Below, piece after piece: positions 36,941 through 45,398 of a stretch of DNA of 64,000 nucleotides. Source of the DNA: Nostoc carneum NIES-2107 (GTDB lineage Bacteria > Cyanobacteriota > Cyanobacteriia > Cyanobacteriales > Nostocaceae); NCBI GenBank assembly GCA_002368155.1, contig AP018183.1:124001-188000 (forward strand). The letters are read 5' to 3'. Under the pieces are notes generated by a model. That model was not told where the DNA came from and searched no databases. It worked only from the letters and a program-made list of their open reading frames with translations. The number at the start of each line of letters is the position of its first letter. Position 1 is the stretch's first letter. The position numbers and the translations under genes are program-made.

Positions 36941-38389
36941 ATGACTAAGAAGCGTTTGCTAGTGCTAATTTTTGCACTGTTGCTGATTGCCCTTTCTTGG
37001 TGGAGTGTGGTATCGGCACGGGCTGGTTTAGTAGTGCGTCAACTGCAGCGAGAAGGAGTACCACTATTGTACGTAGCGCCAGAGAATGCATTAAAAGTAC
37101 CTGGTGTTCTGGTAGCACATGGCTATGCAGGTTCTAAGCAGTTGATGCTTGGCTATGCATACGTCTTGGCTCATGCAGGTTACGCGGTAATGCTGTGGGA
37201 TTTTGATGGGCATGGATCTAATGCCTTGCCTTTGCAGACAAATTCGCTGCAAAAAAATCTGGATATTGCCTATGCAGCACTGGTGGCACAACCGGAGGTG
37301 GATGCATTGCGTTTAGCGACTTTAGGTCACTCAATGGGTAGTGGTGCAGTGATGGCTGCGGCTATTGGCAATGTCAATCGCTATGCTGCGACTGTGGCAG
37401 TTTCACCTACAGGCGCTTCATTTACAACCAATGTACCTCAAAACCTTTTATTACAAGTAGGGAGTTGGGAAAATAGATTTGTTGCGAATGCAGAGCGTTT
37501 ACTGCGGGCTGGTGGTGGCGAAAACCACCAATTTGCTCAGGGTCAAGCCAGAAAACTCGTGATTATCCCCAATGCCGAACATATTACAATTTTGTTTCGC
37601 CATGATAGTCATCAGGCTGCTAGAGATTGGCTCAATCGCACCTTTAGGATCAACAGCCAGAGTAACTATGTTGATTACCGTATGCTATGGTATTTTTTGC
37701 ACTTGCTGGCATGGTTAACTTTGCTTGCAGCGGTTTCCCCCGTTTTAGCGACTTCTTCTATTACTAACAAAGCAGGACAGTTAAAAAGCTGGATGGGTTT
37801 ATTAATAGCACCTTTGGTAGCCACTGGCACACTGATGTTAATTAACCATCTAGGGGATATTGATGACTTGGGTGGAGTATTAGTCGGTGGAGCAGTTAGT
37901 ATTTGGTTTGGGGTAGCAGGTATAAGTTGGCTGATTGCTATGGCAAAGCTACAACTGCCATCACGCAGAGATTTGGTCATTGGCATCACCTTGTTTATCA
38001 TCTTGTGGATTGGTTTTGGGGCAATGGCGCAGGTAGTATGGTTACAGTGGTTGTTGATTGGGTCGCGATTGCGGATTTTCCCTATCCTGGCAGTTGCTTG
38101 TTTTCCTTGGTTTTTAGCTGCTGGAGTAGCACAGCAAAATCTTAATTGGGGAGAGCGAGTTTTATGGTGGCTAGGGCAAAGCACAGTTTTAATTGGTGGT
38201 TTTATTCTAGTTCTTTATTTTCTGCCGCAACTAAGTTTTATTTACCTTTTGCTGCCATTATTTCCTATATTTATGGCGATTTTTTCATTCTGCTCTGCAT
38301 TGCTAAATAATCCTTGGAGCTATGCCCTTGGGAGTTCTTTATTTTTTGGTTGGGTATTAGCATCTGCCTTTCCATTATCGAAAATTTAG
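36941..38389 (+). CDS. Membrane-anchored alpha/beta hydrolase with polytopic C-terminus
   Basis: The product has 482 residues. An N-terminal membrane anchor (LLVLIFALLLIALSWWSVV) precedes an extracytoplasmic hydrolase domain with HGYAGSKQ, nucleophile motif GHSMGSGAVM and a late His (NAEHITILF). From about 245 there are six to seven hydrophobic helices to the C-terminus (LLAWLTLLAAVSPVLA, VWLQWLLIGSRL and others). The hydrolase resembles the dienelactone-hydrolase/peptidase S9-like group. The function of the membrane part is unknown. Confidence 0.7.
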   Translation: MTKKRLLVLIFALLLIALSWWSVVSARAGLVVRQLQREGVPLLYVAPENALKVPGVLVAHGYAGSKQLMLGYAYVLAHAGYAVMLWDFDGHGSNALPLQTNSLQKNLDIAYAALVAQPEVDALRLATLGHSMGSGAVMAAAIGNVNRYAATVAVSPTGASFTTNVPQNLLLQVGSWENRFVANAERLLRAGGGENHQFAQGQARKLVIIPNAEHITILFRHDSHQAARDWLNRTFRINSQSNYVDYRMLWYFLHLLAWLTLLAAVSPVLATSSITNKAGQLKSWMGLLIAPLVATGTLMLINHLGDIDDLGGVLVGGAVSIWFGVAGISWLIAMAKLQLPSRRDLVIGITLFIILWIGFGAMAQVVWLQWLLIGSRLRIFPILAVACFPWFLAAGVAQQNLNWGERVLWWLGQSTVLIGGFILVLYFLPQLSFIYLLLPLFPIFMAIFSFCSALLNNPWSYALGSSLFFGWVLASAFPLSKI

Positions 38390-38679
38390 CCTGCTTGCTG
38401 TCTAACGGCGAGTATGTGAATGTAGAATCCCCGCGATCGCGCAGTATCTGAATCATACAATCCATGAGGAGAAGGCATCTCTACCCTCAAGGCAAAGATA
38501 GCAGAACTATTTCCAGATTTTTCTGTAGTTTAACCAATCTAAACAAGCTTTTTCTAATTGGCTGAGGCACTTAAATGGTTTTCAGAATGTACTTTGAATG
38601 CGGTGTTGTTGTTTTGAATTATGAGGCGAAACATAAACAGCCTTCACATTGCTTGCCCAATTGAAACTGTTGTAAACCC

Positions 38680-39948
38680 TTAGCCGGACTGAATGTTAGG
38701 TTGAACTTCGCGCAACCGACGTTCCAGAAAACGACGCTCACTGTCATTTGTCACTAATTCTAGCGCTCGTGTATAGCTCCTCTTCGCTTCCTCTAATGCT
38801 CCAACACGCCGGAATAAATCTGCACGGGTGGCATGAAACAGATGATAGCTGTCCAGTTCTAGAGCAAGGCTATCAATAAGTGCAAATGCGGCTTGAGGAC
38901 TGTCTGCCATTGCGATCGCCACTGCTCGGTTCAAGGTCACAATGGGTGAGGGCTGCAAGCCCTCCAACACCTCATAGAGCCGCACGATCTGCGCCCAGTC
39001 TGTTTCTTCGGCGCGGGTTGCCTGACAATGGAGGGCTGCGATCGCCGCTTGCAGGGCATACACTCCGGTTCCAAAAAGCAATGCTTCCTCTACCAGAGGT
39101 AACGCCTCAGCAATCTGTAGATGGTTCCAACGACTGCGATCCTGATCTTTTAGCAAAATCAAATCGCCTGCCTGATCTAGACGCGCATTGCGCCGCGAAT
39201 CGTGCAATAACATCAGCGCCACCAATCCTGTGACTTCAGATGGTGGTTGGGGTGCCAGCAATTGCCGCACCAGTTGCCCCAAGCGAATCGCTTTGATGCA
39301 GAGGTCAGCCCGCACGATCGCATCTCCTTTGGTTGCGGCATAGCCTTCGTTGAAGATGAGATAGATGACTTTCAGGACTGCCTCTATCCGGGGAGCGAGA
39401 TCAGTCGTCTCAGGTACTTTGTAAGGAATGCCTGCGTCTCGAATTTTGCGTTTAGCACGAACTAACCTCTGTGCCATTGTAGCAGTCGGTATCAGAAAGG
39501 CGCGGGCAATTTCGTCGGTTTCCAGTCCACCCAACATTCGCAGGGTCAACGCTACTTGAGTTTCCGTTGCCAGTGCCGGGTGACAGCAGGTAAAAATTAA
39601 TCGCAGGCGATCATCTGCAATTTCATCACTGTCATAGGTTGGTTCTTCAGTGGATGGAATTAAACCAGATGCCGCATACCACTCCAGTTTTTCGGTCAGT
39701 TTCGTGCGTCGTCGGAGGTGATCGATCGCCTTGTACCGGGCAGTTCGGATAATCCAGGCACGGGGACGATCGGGAATACCGTCGCTTGACCACTGATTCA
39801 CTGCCGCTGTAAATGCTGCCTGTGCAGCTTCTTCAGCTACATCAAAATCTCCGACCAGCCGAATCAGAATAGCGACAATGCGCCCCCATTCAGTTCGATA
39901 GAGAGCAGCAATTGCTTGAGCCACATCTGTTTTTGGGATTGAAGCCAT
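38680..39948 (-). CDS. ECF42-type RNA polymerase sigma factor with C-terminal extension
   Basis: The product has 422 residues. Region 2 is at about 12-80 (FDVAEEAAQAAFTAAVNQW, RPRAWIIRTARYKAIDHLRRR) and region 4 at about 130-185 (LGGLETDEIARAFLIPTATMAQRLVRAKRKI). A long C-terminal extension follows with the conserved YLIFNEGY segment and a TPR-like end (ADLFRRVGALEEAKRSYTRALEL). This architecture defines the ECF42 group, which lacks a classical anti-sigma factor and is typically encoded next to DGPF (YCII-like) genes, exactly as seen here. The gene diverges from the DGPF/VOC run across 170 bp. Confidence 0.9.
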   Translation of the reverse strand: MASIPKTDVAQAIAALYRTEWGRIVAILIRLVGDFDVAEEAAQAAFTAAVNQWSSDGIPDRPRAWIIRTARYKAIDHLRRRTKLTEKLEWYAASGLIPSTEEPTYDSDEIADDRLRLIFTCCHPALATETQVALTLRMLGGLETDEIARAFLIPTATMAQRLVRAKRKIRDAGIPYKVPETTDLAPRIEAVLKVIYLIFNEGYAATKGDAIVRADLCIKAIRLGQLVRQLLAPQPPSEVTGLVALMLLHDSRRNARLDQAGDLILLKDQDRSRWNHLQIAEALPLVEEALLFGTGVYALQAAIAALHCQATRAEETDWAQIVRLYEVLEGLQPSPIVTLNRAVAIAMADSPQAAFALIDSLALELDSYHLFHATRADLFRRVGALEEAKRSYTRALELVTNDSERRFLERRLREVQPNIQSG

Positions 39949-39985
39949 ACCTTTTACAAAAAGACATAAAGAATTTTGGGCAAGG

Positions 39986-40012
39986 TGTCGATTTGAGCAA
40001 TTGCCGTTCGAC
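39986..40012 (+). promoter_or_regulatory. ECF42-type promoter, distal copy
   Basis: TGTCGA at 39986-39991 and CGAC at 40009-40012 are separated by 17 bp, matching the TGTCGA (-35) and CGA-type (-10) signal known for ECF42 sigma factors. It points toward the DGPF gene. Confidence 0.75.
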
Positions 40013-40068
40013 TGACTGATAAAGAGATATACAGTTCAATTGTACTAGACAAAATTTTTGCACTCAGG

Positions 40069-40095
40069 TGTCGATTTGGGCAATTCCTGTTCGAC
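40069..40095 (+). promoter_or_regulatory. ECF42-type promoter, proximal copy
   Basis: TGTCGA at 40069-40074 and CGAC at 40092-40095 are again 17 bp apart. The two promoters are near-identical along their whole 30 bp. This one lies 24 bp before the ATG at 40119, so the leader is very short. Confidence 0.8.
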
Positions 40096-40118
40096 TTAAT
40101 CACAAAGGAGCCAACCGA

Positions 40119-40478
40119 ATGAAATATTTGCTGCTGATTTATATGGACGAAAACGCCATGAGCGACACCGAGCGGGAGCATTGCTATGAGGAATCAGCCC
40201 AACTCGCCCAGGACTTGCATACTCAAGGACAATTTCTGGCGACGGCTCCACTCCATCCTGTTGCAACCGCAACCAGTGTCCAAGTCCGTGATGGCAAATC
40301 ACTCGTGACCGATGGGCCATTTGCCGAAACCCGCGAACAATTAGGTGGATTCTTCCTCGTTAATGCTCAGGATTTGGATGAAGCCATTGCGATCGCCACC
40401 CGCATCCCAGGTGCAAAAGTCGGCACCGTCGAAATCCGTCCTGTCATAGAAGTTGCAGGACTACCAGCACAGCCCTGA
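40119..40478 (+). CDS. DGPF/YCII-related domain protein
   Basis: The product has 119 residues from the ATG at 40119. That start is preceded by AAGGAG with 8-base spacing; the frame is open further upstream through the promoter. It begins MKYLLLIYMDE and contains the signature TDGPFAETREQLGGF and a C-terminal GTVEIRPVIE. DGPF proteins are small ferredoxin-like proteins of unknown catalytic role that are the standard partners of ECF42 sigma factors. First gene of the run. Confidence 0.92.
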   Translation: MKYLLLIYMDENAMSDTEREHCYEESAQLAQDLHTQGQFLATAPLHPVATATSVQVRDGKSLVTDGPFAETREQLGGFFLVNAQDLDEAIAIATRIPGAKVGTVEIRPVIEVAGLPAQP

Positions 40479-40513
40479 CCGTCCTTAACCACTTGAACTC
40501 AAGGAGAACCCCC

Positions 40514-41011
40514 ATGCAAAACAATTCCAAAATCACTCCCTGTTTATGGTTTGATGATCAAGCCGAAGCCGCCGCTCAGTTTTATACGTCGATTTTTCGC
40601 AATTCCAGAATTGTCCACGTCAGTCGATATGGAGACGCGGGACAGGAAATCAAAGGAAAACCAGCCGGATCTGTCATGACTGTCAGCTTTGAACTTGATG
40701 GTCAGCCGTTCACAGCACTCAACGGTGGTCCGACCTTCAAATTTAACGAGGCGATTTCCTTCCAAATCTTTTGCGATACCCAGGCGGACGTGGACAATTA
40801 CTGGCAAAAATTGTCTGCTGGTGGGGATGAAACTGCACAGCAATGCGGCTGGCTCAAAGACAAATACGGCGTTTCCTGGCAAATTATTCCTCGCATTCTG
40901 ATTGAGTTACTCAACCACCCCGATGCAGCAACCTCTCAAAAAGTGACCAATACCATGCTGCAAATGAAGAAGATCGAGATTGATGAACTCAAACGTGTCG
41001 CTGCTGATTAG
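40514..41011 (+). CDS. VOC-superfamily protein, PhnB/3-demethylubiquinone methyltransferase-like
   Basis: The product has 165 residues from the ATG at 40514, with AAGGAG well placed upstream. Motifs CLWFDDQAEAAAQFYTSIF, LNGGPTFKFNEAISFQI and WLKDKYGVSWQIIP are those of the PhnB-like VOC family with the short form of the fold. It lies 35 bp after the DGPF gene in the same direction. The activity is unknown; metal ligands are not complete enough to assign one. Confidence 0.9.
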   Translation: MQNNSKITPCLWFDDQAEAAAQFYTSIFRNSRIVHVSRYGDAGQEIKGKPAGSVMTVSFELDGQPFTALNGGPTFKFNEAISFQIFCDTQADVDNYWQKLSAGGDETAQQCGWLKDKYGVSWQIIPRILIELLNHPDAATSQKVTNTMLQMKKIEIDELKRVAAD

Positions 41012-41097
41012 CGGTTCCTTCAGAGTTGCGCTTTGTGCTATCAGCATACCCAACCCCTCGCAATCTAACTCAAAACCATTCAACAGGAGATTTCACA

Positions 41098-41529
41098 ATG
41101 AAAGTCATGGTCTTTGTCAAAGCAACCCAAGACTCCGAAACTGGGGTCATGCCGAGCGAACAGCTTTTAACTCAAATGGGGCAGTACAACGAAGAATTAG
41201 CCAGGGCAGGTATCTTGCTCGCCGCTGAGGGGTTTCATCCTAGCTCAAAAGGGGTGCGAGTTCACTTTTCAGGAACTGATCGCACCGTCACCCAGGGACC
41301 TTTCACTCCAGCGCAGGAGCTAGTGGCAGGGTACTGGCTGTGGCAGGTGAACTCAATGTCCGAGGCAGTTGCTTGGGTAAAGCGCTGCCCTAACCCTATG
41401 CCAGGAGACTCCGAGATTGAGATTCGTCCCGTATTCGAGGCAGAGGATTTTGGTGAAGTCCTGACACCCGCCTTGAGGGAGCAGTCAGACCGCATTCGCG
41501 CTCAACTTGAAACGCAGCAGCAAGAGTAA
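41098..41529 (+). CDS. Second DGPF/YCII-related protein
   Basis: The product has 143 residues from the ATG at 41098, with AGGAG 11 bases upstream. It begins MKVMVFVKATQDSETG and carries the variant signature VTQGPFTPAQELVAGYW, with DGPF replaced by QGPF. It ends with EIEIRPVFE, then a charged helical tail. It is third in the run, 86 bp after the VOC gene. Confidence 0.9.
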   Translation: MKVMVFVKATQDSETGVMPSEQLLTQMGQYNEELARAGILLAAEGFHPSSKGVRVHFSGTDRTVTQGPFTPAQELVAGYWLWQVNSMSEAVAWVKRCPNPMPGDSEIEIRPVFEAEDFGEVLTPALREQSDRIRAQLETQQQE

Positions 41530-41613
41530 CGTCATCAGCAACCGCGCAAATGATGTTCATGTGCGAACTATCCGCTCATCAAAACGCAGAATCGATTACA
41601 AAAGGAGAAATCA

Positions 41614-42024
41614 ATGAAACTCAATTCTTACCTGATGTTCAACGGCAACTGTGAGGCAGCGTTCAAGTTCTATGAACAATGTCTGGGTGGGAAGATAACT
41701 ATGATGATGACACACAAAGAAGCACCTTCTGCCGAAAATGTCTCACCCCAATGGCAGGACAAAATCATGCACGCTTGCCTTGAACTAGATGATCGCCTCC
41801 TGATGGGATCTGACTGCCCACCAGGATACTTTGAAACCCCGCAAGGTTTCTACGTACAAATTAGCGTTCCCCAAATCGCTGAGGCAGAACGGCTTTTTCA
41901 CGCTCTAGCAGAAAACGGCAAGGTGAAGATGGCGATCGCGCAAACGTTCTGGTCATCGCGCTTTGGCATGTTGACCGATCAGTTTGGGACACCGTGGATG
42001 ATCAACTGCGAACAAACCATCTGA
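41614..42024 (+). CDS. VOC-superfamily protein, PhnB-like
   Basis: This 136-residue protein has LMFNGNCEAAFKFYEQCLGG, CPPGYFETPQGFYVQISV and the closing FGMLTDQFGTPWMINCEQ. AAAGGAG precedes the ATG. A strong intrinsic terminator follows within 3 bp of the stop, so this may end the transcript that starts at the ECF42 promoters. Confidence 0.9.
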   Translation: MKLNSYLMFNGNCEAAFKFYEQCLGGKITMMMTHKEAPSAENVSPQWQDKIMHACLELDDRLLMGSDCPPGYFETPQGFYVQISVPQIAEAERLFHALAENGKVKMAIAQTFWSSRFGMLTDQFGTPWMINCEQTI

Positions 42025-42026
42025 GC

Positions 42027-42057
42027 CGAATGGCACGCTTTTCAAGCGTGCCATTCG
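42027..42057 (+). terminator. Intrinsic terminator after the VOC gene
   Basis: CGAATGGCACGCTT at 42027-42040 pairs perfectly with AAGCGTGCCATTCG at 42044-42057 around the loop TTC. It is followed by TCTTTTGTCCTTT. Confidence 0.8.
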
Positions 42058-42120
42058 TCTTTTGTCCTTTGTAAATAGCCACTGACCACTGACCAACAAC
42101 TAACTACACTAGGAGAAACC

Positions 42121-42555
42121 ATGAGTACTCAAATTTTCGTCAACCTACCCGTCAAAGATCTCCAGCAATCGATCAAGTTTTTCACAAAACTTGGCTTTCA
42201 GTTCAACCCCCAATTTACCGATGAAACGGCCACCTGTATGATTGTGTCCGAAAGCATCTTTGTAATGCTTTTGACGCATGAGAAATTCAAGACATTCACG
42301 CCGAACCCGATTTGCGATGCCACAAAAAGTACCGAAGTGTTGACATGCTTATCAGTTGAGAGCCGAGAAAAAGTGGATCAGCTGGTTCGTGAAGCCGTTG
42401 CTGCTGATGGCACAACCTACAACGAACCTCAAGACCACGGATTTATGTACGCGCATGGATTTCAGGATTTAGATGGTCACATTTGGGAACTGATTTACAT
42501 GGAACCCGAAGCAACCCATCCAGTTGAGGCCCAAAGGGAAGGAGCAGGAGTATGA
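42121..42555 (+). CDS. VOC-superfamily protein, glyoxalase/bleomycin-resistance-like
   Basis: This 144-residue protein begins MSTQIFVNLPVKDLQQSIKFFTKLGF and contains FMYAHGFQDLDGHIWELIYME, the usual last strand with a metal-ligand Glu. CTAGGAGAA precedes the ATG. It is separated from the previous genes by the terminator, so it may have its own promoter or depend on read-through. Downstream, 42556-42670 holds no gene before the TnpB element. Confidence 0.9.
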   Translation: MSTQIFVNLPVKDLQQSIKFFTKLGFQFNPQFTDETATCMIVSESIFVMLLTHEKFKTFTPNPICDATKSTEVLTCLSVESREKVDQLVREAVAADGTTYNEPQDHGFMYAHGFQDLDGHIWELIYMEPEATHPVEAQREGAGV

Positions 42556-42670
42556 ACCACAACAGAACAAGCAGTGGAACACAAAGAAAGCGAACTCATC
42601 GAAACATGAGCACATCCATTCATACAAGAAGATGAAAGATATTTGCAAATCACTGAGGTTGATTCTTGAC

Positions 42671-42830
42671 ATCCTCTCCCGCTAACCTTGCGGTGTAGCG
42701 GGAGATTCCCAAACCTCACGATTTAGGTTTCTGTTTCCTTCCCTTGCGGGTTTTTCGCAGTTGCCCTTTAACACTATGGTCATCAGGTCTTACACTCGCT
42801 CCACAGACTGTAACGGTGTGTCCCACCGCC
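42671..42830 (-). ncRNA. Predicted omega RNA of TnpB (approximate)
   Basis: In TnpB systems the guide RNA derives from the 3' end of tnpB and the element's right end. Here the gene end is followed by the 10-bp-stem hairpin at 42675-42705 and the element boundary. The 3' limit near 42671 is fairly constrained and the 5' limit inside tnpB is a guess. Confidence 0.45.
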
Positions 42831-43903
42831 AAAATATTCCGGCTGGCGTTGATATCCCTGTCATGGTGCATTCCGCAGTTGGGACAGTCCCACTCCCTGA
42901 GATTCAACGGCAATTGATCAACAATATGCCCACAGTTGCCACAGCGTTTAGAACTGGGAAACCATCGGTCAATTTTTACTACTGTTCGACCATACCAAAG
43001 AGCTTTGTATTCCAGTTGCCTCACCAACTCCGACCATGCAGCATCACTGATAGCACGGGCGAGTTTGGGATTTTTGACCATATTTTTTACTGCCAAATCC
43101 TCAACAACTATCGTTTGGTTTTCACGAATCAGTCGAGTTGTCAGTTTATGCAGATGGTCAATTCTTGCATCGGAAATTTTAGCTTGGATTCGCGCTACCT
43201 TGAGTCTTGCTCTATCTCGGTTTCGAGAGGCTTTGTGTTTACGGCTTAAAGATTTTTGCGCTTTCCTCAGTGTTTGATAATGCTTGTCAAACGCTTTGGG
43301 ATTAGCAATCTTTTCACCTGTACTCAAGGTAACGAGACTGCTAATACCGACATCCAACCCCACAGCACTATCACGCTCGTGCATGGTTTCATCTGTTGGA
43401 TCGTTGATTCGCAAACTAACAAACCAACGTCCAGAAGGCTCAAGTCTAACGGTGATGGTGCTGGGTTCACACAATGCAGGCAACTGTCTAGACCATTTAA
43501 TATTCAATGGTTCAGAACACTTAGCCAAGTAGACTTGACCATCCTTCCACCTAAAAGCAGACTTGGTAAACTCTGCACTACCACCGCTACGCTTGTTTTT
43601 GAAGTTGGGATATTTTGCCCTGCCAGCGAAGAAGTTAGTAAATGCAGTTTGCAGATGTCTCAAGCCTTGTTGCAGTGGTACGCAGCTAACCTCATTCAAA
43701 AACTGGAGGTCATCAAGTTTCTTCCAAGAAGTCAACATAGCAGAAGACTGAACGTAATCAACCTTCTGCTGTTTCTCATACCAAGCTTCAGTTCTCGCTG
43801 CCAAAGCTTTGTTAAATACCAACCGCACACAACCAATTGTCCGGCGCAATATTTGTTCTTGCTCGGCAGTTGGATAAAAACGGTAGCGGTAGGCTTTTTC
43901 CAT
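42716..43903 (-). CDS. tnpB: TnpB, RNA-guided nuclease of an IS200/IS605 element
   Basis: This is a 395-residue TnpB. Its N-terminal helical part (YRFYPTAEQEQILRRTIGC) is followed by a RuvC-like nuclease with D184 in GLDVGISSL, E269 in VVEDLAVKNM and the final Asp in HDRDINASRN (D350). A zinc finger is formed by CGNCG (321-324) and CPNCG (340-343). All catalytic residues are present and the length is normal, so the protein may be active. The family cuts DNA guided by an omega RNA at sites next to a short motif equal to the element's target site. It sits between two blocks of the DGPF/VOC/GST run. Confidence 0.95.
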   Translation of the reverse strand: MEKAYRYRFYPTAEQEQILRRTIGCVRLVFNKALAARTEAWYEKQQKVDYVQSSAMLTSWKKLDDLQFLNEVSCVPLQQGLRHLQTAFTNFFAGRAKYPNFKNKRSGGSAEFTKSAFRWKDGQVYLAKCSEPLNIKWSRQLPALCEPSTITVRLEPSGRWFVSLRINDPTDETMHERDSAVGLDVGISSLVTLSTGEKIANPKAFDKHYQTLRKAQKSLSRKHKASRNRDRARLKVARIQAKISDARIDHLHKLTTRLIRENQTIVVEDLAVKNMVKNPKLARAISDAAWSELVRQLEYKALWYGRTVVKIDRWFPSSKRCGNCGHIVDQLPLNLREWDCPNCGMHHDRDINASRNILAVGHTVTVCGASVRPDDHSVKGQLRKTRKGRKQKPKS

Positions 43904-44097
43904 ACGTCACATTTTATCACAAAATCTGTGAAATACGTAAAACCCGCTATGTACCAAAGTTTATTTATTCACTCGTCGCTCACCCCGTCGCCTGTCGTTG
44001 CTATGCAACAACTCGACTTCATTGTGAAGCTTCTCGCTCGTCCCCATTCCTCTCACCGCCAAACTGCGTTGTGGCGGGAGTCTCCTGGGGGTGTTAG

Positions 44098-44730
44098 ATG
44101 AAACTCTATGAATTTGCTCCCACACGATCAATTCGGGTTCGCTGGGTTCTCCAGGAACTTGGGGTGGAATTTGAAGCAATCTCCATCAACATGCGGGCAG
44201 GTGAACACCGTACACCCGATTTTCTCACCATTAATCCCACTGGCAAGCTCCCTGTGCTCATCGATGGCGAACATATCATCACTGAATCCATAGCCATTGC
44301 TTTGTACCTCGGTGAGAAGTACCCAGAATCTAACTTAGTACCGACAGACTTGCTTGTGCGAGCACAGCTTTATCGTTGGCTCCTCTTTACTGCCACCGAA
44401 TTAGAACAGCCGCTATGGCGTATCGCTCACCACAGGTTTATATACCCAGAAGAGTTGAGATTGCCTGCTGAAATACCTCTCGCTCGGCAAGACTTCACCA
44501 ATATGGCTGTTGTTTTAGAGAACCATCTATTGGATCGGCAGTTTGTAGTGGGTGAACAAGTCACAGTGGCTGATTTTGTGCTTGCTTACACACTGGATTG
44601 GGCGAATGAAGTTCAGCTACTCGCCACTTTCCCCACGCTGGTGGACTACATGGAACGAATGTACAAACGACCAAAGGCATCTGGGCGAATCGCAGCTGCA
44701 CTTGCAAGTCTCAATCAGACCTCACAATGA
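44098..44730 (+). CDS. Glutathione S-transferase family protein
   Basis: The 210-residue product has an N-terminal thioredoxin-like domain (MKLYEFAPTRSIRVRWVLQELGVEFE, NPTGKLPVLIDGEHIITESIAIALYL) and a C-terminal helical domain (QFVVGEQVTVADFVLAYTLDW). S11 or R12 is near the usual activating position. It starts eight bases after the presumed end of the TnpB element, so its native upstream DNA has been replaced. A purine run (GGGGGTG) precedes the ATG. GST genes are frequent members of DGPF/VOC neighbourhoods. Confidence 0.92.
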   Translation: MKLYEFAPTRSIRVRWVLQELGVEFEAISINMRAGEHRTPDFLTINPTGKLPVLIDGEHIITESIAIALYLGEKYPESNLVPTDLLVRAQLYRWLLFTATELEQPLWRIAHHRFIYPEELRLPAEIPLARQDFTNMAVVLENHLLDRQFVVGEQVTVADFVLAYTLDWANEVQLLATFPTLVDYMERMYKRPKASGRIAAALASLNQTSQ

Positions 44731-44751
44731 TTCACAAAAGGAGATAACCCA

Positions 44752-44905
44752 ATAAAACCCAACCAAGCTGAACAAACTTCACCCATGCCTGCTCAACTGC
44801 CAAAAGAAAGAACATCAGTGGCTCCAGAAACTCGTCGGTGAGTGGACGTATGAAATCGAAGCGATGATGGAACCCGATCAACCTCCCGTAAGCTCAATGT
44901 TTTAG
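44752..44905 (+). pseudogene. Remnant of a DUF1579-like gene
   Basis: AAAAGGAG precedes ATA (44752-44754), where ATG would be expected. The frame then reads KPNQAEQTSPMPAQLPK and must shift to continue as EHQWLQKLVGEWTYEIEA, the start of the DUF1579 fold, before a TAG at 44903. The start codon is lost, there is one frameshift, and about two-thirds of the protein is missing. It lies directly downstream of the GST gene and would have been the next gene of that run. Confidence 0.65.
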
Positions 44906-45300
44906 GAAAGTGATCGACTCTGGGTTCCTTCACCAGGTGTGATAAATAACACTGAACTGGGAGTACGAACCTTTGCTGTATGCCAGACTCCGCGTGGTAC
45001 CAAAATGTACTGACCTGGGGTGTTGAGAGATACAATTGCTTCACCTCTATCTTGCTCCAGCACGAAATCAATCTGTCCAGATAAAAGGCAGACAAATTCC
45101 TCTCCAGCAGGGTGTCTTTCCCAACTATCCCAGTCTTGCTCGAATGTGTAGTGGGAAATTAACCGTTTTCCCTTAAAGTCTCCAAATTGCTGTTCTAGCT
45201 TTTCGTAGAAGCGATCACTGTTAGCGATTGGAATTGCATTGTTAGCATCATCCAGGACAACAAAAGTTGAGTTGATATTTTGGGGAGTGACTTCACTCAT
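44902..45300 (-). CDS. Single-domain cupin
   Basis: The product has 132 residues from the ATG at 45300, with AGGAG upstream; the frame is open to 45408. It has cupin motif 1 (WERHPAGEEFVCLLSGQIDFVLE) with one His and Glu ligand set, and motif 2 (GQYILVPRGVWHTAKV). The second His of motif 1 is replaced, so metal binding may be partial. The stop overlaps the DUF1579 remnant on the other strand. First of several minus-strand genes. Confidence 0.85.
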   Translation of the reverse strand: MSEVTPQNINSTFVVLDDANNAIPIANSDRFYEKLEQQFGDFKGKRLISHYTFEQDWDSWERHPAGEEFVCLLSGQIDFVLEQDRGEAIVSLNTPGQYILVPRGVWHTAKVRTPSSVLFITPGEGTQSRSLS

Positions 45301-45398
45301 GATTCGATGACTCCTGCTGTAAGAATGAATAACGATTAACCTCAAAAACCAACTAACGCCTTTCGTCCGTCTGCTACGAAGTTGGGCTGCTGGCATAC

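Larger units (their letters stand above)
42671..44090 (-). mobile_element. TnpB-only IS200/IS605-type element (approximate limits)
   Basis: tnpB is flanked by hairpins typical of this family: TCTCCCGCTA...TAGCGGGAGA at 42675-42705 on the 3' side and CCGCCA...TGGCGG near 44056-44077 on the 5' side. TTGAC lies at 42666-42670 next to the 3' hairpin. No tnpA is present, so the element would need a transposase in trans. The exact ends cannot be fixed from one copy. Confidence 0.7.
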
